Of a stretch of 14,648 nucleotides of DNA, positions 1 to 7,212 are shown piece after piece (position 1 is the first letter of the stretch; the number at the start of each line of letters is the position of its first letter). The notes under the pieces were generated by a model. That model ran no database searches, was not told where the DNA came from, and saw only the letters and a list, made by a program, of their open reading frames with translations. The stretch is from Collinsella aerofaciens (lineage in GTDB: Bacteria > Actinomycetota > Coriobacteriia > Coriobacteriales > Coriobacteriaceae): the NCBI GenBank assembly GCA_030841765.1, contig JAUUSS010000060.1:1-14648 (forward strand). Direction: 5' to 3'. The translations under genes and the position numbers were made by a program.

Positions 1-53
1 ACCTACAACAGCGCGGTTAACAGCCGCGTGCTCTACCATTGAGCTACCGAGGA
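1..53 (-). tRNA. tRNA-Asn (anticodon GTT), 3' part cut off by window edge
   Basis: Read on the minus strand, the acceptor 5' strand TCCTCGG (53-47) is followed by a D-arm with the AATGGTA loop. The anticodon arm is a perfect 5-bp stem, CGCGG/CCGCG (28-24 and 16-12), around the loop CTGTTAA. The anticodon GTT lies at 21-19. The sequence then runs through a short variable loop into GTAGGT, the start of the T-arm, and stops at base 1. The rest of the T-arm, the acceptor 3' strand and any CCA lie outside the window. A TATAAT promoter lies just upstream. Confidence 0.93.
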
Positions 54-83
54 ATAGGTGCGTGCTCTCAAGCAACGAAGTTT

Positions 84-111
84 ATTATACGGACGAATCA
101 GCTCAGGGCAA
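84..111 (-). promoter_or_regulatory. Sigma-A promoter for tRNA-Asn
   Basis: On the minus strand a perfect -10 hexamer TATAAT (89-84) lies 16 bp downstream of a weak -35, TTGCCC (111-106). An A/T-rich stretch (112-131) precedes it and could act as an UP-like element. Initiation near 77 would give a leader of about 24 nt before the mature tRNA 5' end at 53. The -35 matches the consensus at only three positions, so the call rests on the -10 and its placement. Confidence 0.65.
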
Positions 112-133
112 GAACTTTTTTAAGAAATTTTCC

Positions 134-189
134 GACCCAGTCATTGGGGACGTTCTTAAACGACCAGTCATTCAAGAACGTCCCCAATG
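134..189. repeat. Palindromic element with perfect 16-bp inverted arms, REP/MITE-like
   Basis: The arms CATTGGGGACGTTCTT (142-157) and AAGAACGTCCCCAATG (174-189) are exact reverse complements separated by 16 nt. A second signal is superimposed: GACCCAGTCATT (134-145), beside the left arm, nearly repeats GACCAGTCATT (162-172) in the loop. No T-run follows the hairpin on either strand, so it does not look like an intrinsic terminator. It lies in non-coding DNA between the rpoD terminator and the tRNA-Asn promoter. The form suggests a dispersed extragenic palindrome (REP-like or a small non-autonomous element), but copy number cannot be judged from one window. Confidence 0.6.
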
Positions 190-197
190 TCTACATG

Positions 198-230
198 AAA
201 GCGCCCCCAAGCGGATGTGCTTGAGGGCGC
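198..230 (-). terminator. Intrinsic terminator of rpoD
   Basis: On the minus strand, 11 nt after the rpoD stop codon, GCGCCCTCAAGC (230-219) pairs with GCTTGGGGGCGC (212-201) across a 6-nt loop. The 12-bp stem contains one U-G wobble. Only a short U-tract (TTT at 200-198) follows, so termination may be incomplete despite the strong GC stem. It probably marks the end of the whole rimP-to-rpoD transcription unit. Confidence 0.75.
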
Positions 231-241
231 CTCTTGCTTGA

Positions 242-1591
<1,350 letters not shown>

Positions 1592-1596
1592 AGATT

Positions 1597-1603
1597 CTCC
1601 CTT
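1597..1603 (-). promoter_or_regulatory. Shine-Dalgarno sequence deciding the rpoD start
   Basis: AAGGGAG on the minus strand ends 5 nt before the GTG at 1591-1589. It lies inside the would-be coding region of the longer ATG version, which itself has no comparable site. This favours GTG initiation of RpoD. Confidence 0.65.
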
Positions 1604-1623
1604 CATAGTCCACAGGACTCAAT

Positions 1624-1632
1624 ACTTTAGCA
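1624..1632 (-). promoter_or_regulatory. Possible extended -10 promoter for rpoD
   Basis: TGCTAAAGT on the minus strand (1632-1624) fits an extended -10 (TGN plus a 4/6 hexamer), 33 bp before the rpoD GTG. No convincing -35 lies at 16-18 bp. No intrinsic terminator is visible between dnaG and rpoD, so rpoD could be served both by read-through from dnaG and by this weak promoter. Confidence 0.3.
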
Positions 1633-1701
1633 CACACAGTGACGTCTATACCCAAAAAGAGGGCTGGATATAGGCGAGAATACGCTGGTTGACCACAACA
1701 T

Positions 1702-3810
1702 CTAGGCCTGATCGGTGCCGGCAGTCTCCAAACCGATCAAACGGAACGGGTCGGCCACACCGCCAATCGACTTCTGCAGCTCGCGCTGGCGCTGCGAATC
1801 CTGCGCCGCCTGTACCGTCAGCGCGCGACGAGCCTCATCATCGAGCGAACGGTCCTGGCGCAGTTTGGCCTGCGCGGCGCGCATACGACGCTTGATGGTG
1901 TAAAGCTCGAGCGTATCGAGCATAAAGACGATATTCGTCTCGGTGGGGTGCTTACTCGTCGCCGAGATGCGCCCGGCACTCACAAGCGTTGCCGCCTCGG
2001 GGCACACCGAACGCGCCGCATCCATGCAAGCCGCAGGGTCGGTACCCGGCGGCGTTGCCAGCACGGCCCACGCAATGGACTCGTGACGCGGGTCGACCCA
2101 CTCGATGGAACAGATGCGATCGGCATACGTGCGAAACAGATCGGGGTAGCTGGTGAGCATCGTCAGCAGCTCGCGCTCCCCTGCCAGGGACTTGCGCTCC
2201 AGATCGGTCAGAACCATCGGGATTGCGGAGGGCGCGGGATTCGGAGCGCCGTCAGCAGGTGCGACATCCATTCCGGCGGGAACATCGATCGGTGGCATGT
2301 CGTCGACGACCTCGACCGGCGCGGCCCCGTATGCCTCGAGCGGCACATAGTCGTACGGTTCCTCCTCGACCGCCGCAGACACCGGCGGCGTGGCGCCTGA
2401 CGCCCAAGCGCCACGGGACGCCCCCTGCGAACCAGATGCCCGACCGCCCGCGCTACCGGACCGCTCAGCCTGTGCCCGCTGGCGCTCATAGTTCTGCTCA
2501 CGACGTCGTTCAGCATCCTCGCGCTTGGCGACATCGCGAAACACACGGCCCGAGCTCGCGCGCACGGACTCCAGGTCCAAACCAAGCAGGTCGGCAATCT
2601 GGATAAAGTACGTGTCGATCATATAGCTATCGCGCAGCGGATAGATAAGCGTCAGCGCATCTTCCAGCGCCTTGGCGCGACCGCCCGGCGTGCTAATATC
2701 GCTCGACTCCTGCAGCGAACGGTACACAAAGTCCATAAGCGGCTCGGCAGCGTCAATGCGTTTCTGCAGTTCCTCTCCGCCGTGCGCCGTGATGAACTCC
2801 ATGGGATCGTTGCCGTCGGGCAGCACCACACAGCGCAGATCCATCGAATCCTGCTCAATAAACTGAATCGCACGGCGAGCGGCCTTTTGGCCGGCGGCGT
2901 CACCATCGAACATGTACACGATGCGCTTGGCAAAGCGGGTGAGCGTCTTGACATGATGCTCCGTGAGCGCGGTGCCCAGCGTGGCGACAACGTTTTTAAT
3001 CCCCGCCTCCCAGCAGGCGATGCAATCGGTATAGCCCTCCACCACGATGGCGGTATCCTGCGCGACGATAAACTCCTTGGCCCAATTAAAACCGTAGAGG
3101 TTTCGCTTTTTATGGAACACGCTCGTCTCGGCGGTGTTGAGATACTTAGGCTGACCGTCGCCCATAATGCGACCGCCAAAGGCAATGTTGTGACCCTGCT
3201 CGTCAAAGATGGGGAACATCACGCGGTCGTAAAAGCGGTCGGCAAGCTGCCCGCGCCCGCGGCTCACGGCAACGTTGGCGTCGATCATCTCCTGCGGGGT
3301 AAAACCCGCCTGGGACAGGTGCGACACCAGCGCGTTACGGCCCGGTGCAAAGCCCAGGCAGTAGCGGCGGCAGACGTCGCCGCCCATACCGCGGCTGGCA
3401 AAGTACTCGCGCGGACGGCTGTCCTTACCGCGCATAAGCATGGTGTGGTAGAACTGGGCCGTCTCGGCGCACAGGTCATAGATGCGGGCACGCTTGGTGC
3501 CGCGATCGCGCTGCGCACCGGTGTCGTGCAGTTCAATGCCCGCACGATCAGCCAAATAGCGGATCGAATCGGGAAAACTCAGGTTCTCGCGCTTCATGAT
3601 ATAGGTAAAGACGTCGCCGCCCTCGCCGCAGCCAAAGCAGTGCCACACCTGCGTAGCAGGGATAATGTGAAACGATGGGGTCTTTTCGCCATGAAACGGA
3701 CAGCAGCCCCAAAACTCATGGCCGCGGGGCTTGAGCTCAACCGTTTCCTGCACGATGGCAACCAAGTCTGACGCCGCGCGTACCTGATCTTTTTCCTCAT
3801 CGCTAATCAC
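1702..3810 (-). CDS. dnaG: DNA primase (DnaG)
   Basis: Synthesises RNA primers at the replication fork and is recruited by the replicative helicase. The N-terminal zinc-binding domain shows CPFH (C37, H40) and CFGC (C58, C61). The RNA polymerase core follows, with TOPRIM acidic residues at VVEGYTD (E258) and FDGDAAG (D302, D304). Residues about 428-535 form a low-complexity linker rich in Arg, Gln, Ala, Gly and Pro that is likely disordered. About 536-690 matches the helicase-interaction region. At 702 aa it is longer than the roughly 580-600 aa typical of E. coli or Bacillus primase, mainly because of the linker. It starts with GTG: the codon overlaps the ribF stop in GTGATTAG, and AGGGGGTGAG sits just upstream, so translation is probably coupled to ribF. 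All catalytic and zinc residues I can identify are present. Confidence 0.97.
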   Translation of the reverse strand: MISDEEKDQVRAASDLVAIVQETVELKPRGHEFWGCCPFHGEKTPSFHIIPATQVWHCFGCGEGGDVFTYIMKRENLSFPDSIRYLADRAGIELHDTGAQRDRGTKRARIYDLCAETAQFYHTMLMRGKDSRPREYFASRGMGGDVCRRYCLGFAPGRNALVSHLSQAGFTPQEMIDANVAVSRGRGQLADRFYDRVMFPIFDEQGHNIAFGGRIMGDGQPKYLNTAETSVFHKKRNLYGFNWAKEFIVAQDTAIVVEGYTDCIACWEAGIKNVVATLGTALTEHHVKTLTRFAKRIVYMFDGDAAGQKAARRAIQFIEQDSMDLRCVVLPDGNDPMEFITAHGGEELQKRIDAAEPLMDFVYRSLQESSDISTPGGRAKALEDALTLIYPLRDSYMIDTYFIQIADLLGLDLESVRASSGRVFRDVAKREDAERRREQNYERQRAQAERSGSAGGRASGSQGASRGAWASGATPPVSAAVEEEPYDYVPLEAYGAAPVEVVDDMPPIDVPAGMDVAPADGAPNPAPSAIPMVLTDLERKSLAGERELLTMLTSYPDLFRTYADRICSIEWVDPRHESIAWAVLATPPGTDPAACMDAARSVCPEAATLVSAGRISATSKHPTETNIVFMLDTLELYTIKRRMRAAQAKLRQDRSLDDEARRALTVQAAQDSQRQRELQKSIGGVADPFRLIGLETAGTDQA

Positions 3811-4810
3811 GGATACTCACCCCCTGCTCACCCAAGTTATGACGGATATCGTCGATATTACCCTCGACGGTCGCGACAAGCTCGTCCAGGGAATCGAACA
3901 CGCGAGACGGACGCAGCCAGCGCGTAAACGCCAGCGACACGGAAGCGCCATACAGGTCGCCCGCATAGCCGATCAAGTTGGCCTCGAGATGCGCCGAGGC
4001 GGCATCATCGGCATAGGTCGGCGGCAGGCCGACGTTAACGGCAGCAGGCCATACGGTATCGTCGACCAGCACCAGACCCTCATAGACGCCATCGGCAGGC
4101 ACTTGGATGCCGTCGGGCACCTGGATGTTTGCCGTGGGAAAGCCCATATCGGAGCCCTCGTGACGGCCAGCCGCCACAACGCCGCGCAGCATATAGGGAC
4201 GGCCGAGAAGCTCGGCAGCCAGCTCCACATGACCCTGACCCAGCTCATGGCGGATGCGCGTGGCGCAGATGGTCTGCCCGTTAACGCAGAGCAGGTCGTG
4301 ACCGTAAACGTCAACCCCACGCTCAGTGCCCCAGGCGCGCATCTCGGCAACGCCTGAAGCCCCGCCGCGGCCGAGCCTAAAGTCGCTGCCGACACGAATG
4401 GAGCGAATGTCGACAACGCGCGACAACAACGCCAGAAACCCGACATGGTCAAGTACCGCCACGGCAGGCGTAAAGGGAACGGCCACCACCGCATCGACCC
4501 CGGTTTGAGCCAGGGCATGCAGGCGGTCGGCCGTCGTCATCAATTTTTGAGCGGGCGATGGACTCACCACGACGTCCGGGTCAGGATCGAAAGTAATCAC
4601 GACCGCTTTGCTGCCGTGATCATACGCATCGCGAATAACCGCATCGATCAGCTCTTGGTGCCCACGATGTACGCCATCAAACACGCCAATGGCGATTGAA
4701 GCGGCACCCAAGAACTCGCACCCATCAAATGCATCGGCAGAAACGATAGGGGCCTCATCCAACTCACCCGCGAAAAAGATACGCGCGAGCTCGTGGGGCG
4801 CCAGCATCAT
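3803..4810 (-). CDS. ribF: Bifunctional riboflavin kinase / FAD synthetase (RibF)
   Basis: Phosphorylates riboflavin to FMN and adenylylates FMN to FAD. The N-terminal nucleotidyltransferase domain carries GVFDGVHRGH (42-51), SDFRLGRGG (142-150) and the CATRIRHEL segment (182-190) that matches the family's (S)STxIR motif. The C-terminal kinase domain carries GRHEGSDMGFPTANI (215-229), NVGLPPTY (259-266) and the presumed catalytic Glu in AHLEANLI (E276), followed by GDLYG. The N-terminus before GVFDG is about 15 residues longer than in E. coli RibF. The ATG overlaps the truB stop by 4 bp (ATGA), and the 3' end overlaps the dnaG start by 8 bp. In many bacteria rpsO follows ribF; here dnaG does. 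Confidence 0.96.
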   Translation of the reverse strand: MMLAPHELARIFFAGELDEAPIVSADAFDGCEFLGAASIAIGVFDGVHRGHQELIDAVIRDAYDHGSKAVVITFDPDPDVVVSPSPAQKLMTTADRLHALAQTGVDAVVAVPFTPAVAVLDHVGFLALLSRVVDIRSIRVGSDFRLGRGGASGVAEMRAWGTERGVDVYGHDLLCVNGQTICATRIRHELGQGHVELAAELLGRPYMLRGVVAAGRHEGSDMGFPTANIQVPDGIQVPADGVYEGLVLVDDTVWPAAVNVGLPPTYADDAASAHLEANLIGYAGDLYGASVSLAFTRWLRPSRVFDSLDELVATVEGNIDDIRHNLGEQGVSIRD

Positions 4811-5739
4811 CGAACACCGCCGATCGCCTGCGGAAAAACGTGCTCCATCACGAAGCGACCGCCCTCGATACGAGCAAGCGCCTTCAATCCCCCATCGAGC
4901 ACGAGCGCGAACGGCGCCTTCGCCGTATCGAAATCCGCAAGCGCGCGTTCAACGGGAATGCGACGACCACAAAGCAGGTCGTCTGCAAGATTTCCCGGCA
5001 AATCGACACGCGTGGCACCAAGGGCGGCGATGGGATCCAGAGCGAAACCGGCAGCGGTCTCGGCAGAAAGCCCCTCTACCGCATGACAGGCGCCAATGGA
5101 AACAACGCCGGAGGCCGTACGGCGCAGCGCGGAAATATGCGCAGCACTATCGCAGGCGCGACCAAGATCGCGAGCGAGCGCGCGAATGTAGGTGCCCTTG
5201 CTTACCGAAAACGCCACGGTCCAGACGCACGTTTCGCCCTCGCCGCTCACGGCGATCAGGTCGGCGGCATAGACCTCGACGGGGCGCGGGGGCAAGTCTA
5301 CCGCATTGCCCTCGCGAGCACTCTTATAGGCGCGAACGCCATTGACCGAGATGGCCGAAAACGCCGGCGGCACCTGCATCTGCGGGCCAAGCATAGCGGC
5401 GAGCTGCTCACGGGCGTAAGCGAAATCGCGCAGCTCGGGGGCAACGGGCACCGTGCGGACGGCCTCGCCCTCCGCATCATCGGTGTTGGTCTCGACGCCA
5501 AACGAAATGTCGGCGACATAACTTTTGGTATCGAGGGTTAGCATGCCCAGCAGACGGGTCGCCTGGCCCACGCCCACCACCATGACACCCGAGGCCATGG
5601 GGTCGAGCGTACCGGCATGGCCGACGCGTCGCTCATGGAGGGCGCGCCGGCACTGCGATACCACGTCGTGGGACGTACAGCCCACCGGCTTATCGACGGC
5701 GAGCAGCATATTCAATTGAGAAGGCGTACGACGAGCCAT
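4807..5739 (-). CDS. truB: tRNA pseudouridine(55) synthase (TruB)
   Basis: Converts U55 of the tRNA T-loop to pseudouridine and also acts as a tRNA-folding factor. The N-terminus LLAVDKPVGCTSHDVV (12-27) is the family opening. GHAGTLDPMASG (40-51) contains the catalytic aspartate D46. KSYVADISFG (72-81), PPAFSAISVNGVRAYKSARE (124-143) and SKGTYIRALARDLG (180-193) are further conserved blocks. At 310 aa the length is normal. The chosen ATG has GGATGG close upstream. The next Met (residue 11) would remove part of the lead-in and has no visible ribosome-binding site. The gene starts 15 bp after nrnA and its stop overlaps ribF. Confidence 0.97.
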   Translation of the reverse strand: MARRTPSQLNMLLAVDKPVGCTSHDVVSQCRRALHERRVGHAGTLDPMASGVMVVGVGQATRLLGMLTLDTKSYVADISFGVETNTDDAEGEAVRTVPVAPELRDFAYAREQLAAMLGPQMQVPPAFSAISVNGVRAYKSAREGNAVDLPPRPVEVYAADLIAVSGEGETCVWTVAFSVSKGTYIRALARDLGRACDSAAHISALRRTASGVVSIGACHAVEGLSAETAAGFALDPIAALGATRVDLPGNLADDLLCGRRIPVERALADFDTAKAPFALVLDGGLKALARIEGGRFVMEHVFPQAIGGVR

Positions 5740-5754
5740 GTACCATCCAAAATG

Positions 5755-6798
5755 TTAGCGCTCGACGGTCACCGAAGCGGGATCCTCCCCTACCAGCTCG
5801 GCCAGCATGGGAAGTGCCACGGCGAGCGTCTCGCGAATCGTTCCGTTGTTGGAAAAGCCGGCGGCGGCATGATGCCCGCCACCGCCAAAGTTGGCAGCGA
5901 TCTCGGACACATCGAGGTCACCCTTGGAGCGCAGGTTGCCGCGCACCTTGGTATCGCCCTCGATGCCCTTTAGGAACAGGCAGACCTCAACGCCCATCAC
6001 TGAACGCACCACATCGACCAGACCGTCGCACTCATCCGAAGTGACGCCGCAGGCCTCGAGGTCGCTCTGGTACGCATAACTATATGCCACGCGACCGTGC
6101 GCCACGGTCTTGATACGACCCATAACGATGGACTTGAGATGCAAGAACTCTACGCGCATGCTCTGGTAGACCTCGAGCGCAACGCGCGCGGGATCGGCAC
6201 CGTGCGCGACCAGGCGCGAGGCGGCATGGAACGCAGCGGCATCGGCGTTTTGGTACTGAAAACGACCGGTATCGGTCACCAGGCCGCACAGCAGGCAGGT
6301 CGCGACACCATCGCGAGCCACAATGCCGCAATTATCCAAAAAGCGGTCGATGATCATGGCGCAGGCCGCGGCGTCGACGCGCCTCAGGCTCAGTTCGGCA
6401 AATTCCTCGCGCGCCGGATGGTGATCGAAGCACACCACATGCGACGAGCGGCGGAGTACCTCGGCGGAGTTGTTCAGACGCTCGACGACCGGCACGTCCA
6501 CCGAGATGAACAGATCCGGATTGCCGGTATACGCAGATGCCGGCACCAGACGGTCGGCGCCCTCCATAAAGCGGTAGATGCGCGGAACCGGGTCATCGTC
6601 TGCCAGCAGCAGGGCAATGTCCTTGTTGGGGAAAAACTTCATAAGCGATAAGCCCAGACCCAGCACGGAGCCCAGGGCGTCACCATCGGGAGACGTATGT
6701 CCCGAAATCGCAATGGAGGACGCACCCTCGATGAGCTCGAGGATGCGTCGCTGAATATCTGCAGACTCGCACGATGCGAGGTCGGCGGAATTACTCAT
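5755..6798 (-). CDS. nrnA: DHH/DHHA1 phosphoesterase, NrnA-type oligoribonuclease / pAp phosphatase
   Basis: Predicted to hydrolyse 2-5 nt RNA fragments (nano-RNA) and 3'-phosphoadenosine 5'-phosphate with metal cofactors, clearing the end products of mRNA decay. The DHH domain shows ISGHTSPDGDALGS (31-44, H34, D38, D40), ISVDVP (D101), the signature FDHHP (D125, H126, H127) and VTDTGRF (D176). The C-terminal DHHA1 domain has the glycine loop GGGGHHAAAG (305-314). The length of 347 aa is slightly above the family norm. The ATG overlaps the rbfA stop by 8 bp (ATGAGTAA), with GGAGG 9 nt upstream inside rbfA, so translational coupling is likely. Its place between rbfA and truB is a common arrangement in Gram-positive genomes. 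Exact substrate preference cannot be read from sequence. Confidence 0.92.
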   Translation of the reverse strand: MSNSADLASCESADIQRRILELIEGASSIAISGHTSPDGDALGSVLGLGLSLMKFFPNKDIALLLADDDPVPRIYRFMEGADRLVPASAYTGNPDLFISVDVPVVERLNNSAEVLRRSSHVVCFDHHPAREEFAELSLRRVDAAACAMIIDRFLDNCGIVARDGVATCLLCGLVTDTGRFQYQNADAAAFHAASRLVAHGADPARVALEVYQSMRVEFLHLKSIVMGRIKTVAHGRVAYSYAYQSDLEACGVTSDECDGLVDVVRSVMGVEVCLFLKGIEGDTKVRGNLRSKGDLDVSEIAANFGGGGHHAAAGFSNNGTIRETLAVALPMLAELVGEDPASVTVER

Positions 6799-7201
6799 CT
6801 AAAGCTGCCTCCTGGGCGGCATCCGCTATTGGATAGCCGTCCTCGTCCTTTTCGATCGCAAGCGTGGCGGGAACGTTTTCCAGCGCACGCGTGATGCGCT
6901 CGGCCTCATCGGTCGAGCGATCGATGCGAAAATCGAGCTCGGGCGTGACGCGCCAATCGAGCGAACGGGCCAACAGGCTACGGATGCGGCCCTTGGCGCT
7001 GGCGAGCGCCTCCATGACCTCGTCGTAGCGGCTCGCGTCGCACGACACGTACACGCGCGCGAACGAACGGTCCACCGCGACCTCGACCGCGGTCAGGGTG
7101 ACCAGGTCGAGACGCGGATCGGAAACCTCAAAGAGCAGGATATAACCGAGCTTCTCGCGAAGCTGCTCGCCCAGACGGCGGGTTGCCTGCGTTTGCTTCA
7201 T
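6791..7201 (-). CDS. rbfA: 30S ribosome-binding factor A (RbfA)
   Basis: Small KH-like protein that binds the immature 30S subunit and helps 16S rRNA 5'-end maturation, notably in the cold. At 136 aa it fits the family. Recognisable blocks are LGEQLREKLGYILLFEVSDP (11-30, ending in DPRL), the strand FARVYVSCDA and TPELDFRIDRSTDEAERI near the C-terminal core. An acidic tail of about 17 residues follows. AGGGGG lies 7 nt before the ATG, and the gene starts 11 bp after the infB stop. The tail encodes the nrnA start in another frame. Function is assigned from family and context (infB-rbfA is a classic pair). Confidence 0.95.
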   Translation of the reverse strand: MKQTQATRRLGEQLREKLGYILLFEVSDPRLDLVTLTAVEVAVDRSFARVYVSCDASRYDEVMEALASAKGRIRSLLARSLDWRVTPELDFRIDRSTDEAERITRALENVPATLAIEKDEDGYPIADAAQEAALDE

Positions 7202-7212
7202 AGCGCTACCCC

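Noticed and set aside
39..224. 61-codon plus-strand frame at the left edge
   Set aside because: It overlaps the tRNA 5' part, the tRNA promoter, the palindrome and the rpoD terminator; no protein features.
1640..1665. CCCTC-TTTTT-GGG sequence after dnaG as a terminator
   Set aside because: The T-run lies in the loop, not after a GC stem, and the three-base pairing is trivial; read-through into rpoD seems open.
2782..3771. 329-codon plus-strand open frame across dnaG
   Set aside because: Antisense shadow of dnaG with no recognisable family or expression signal.
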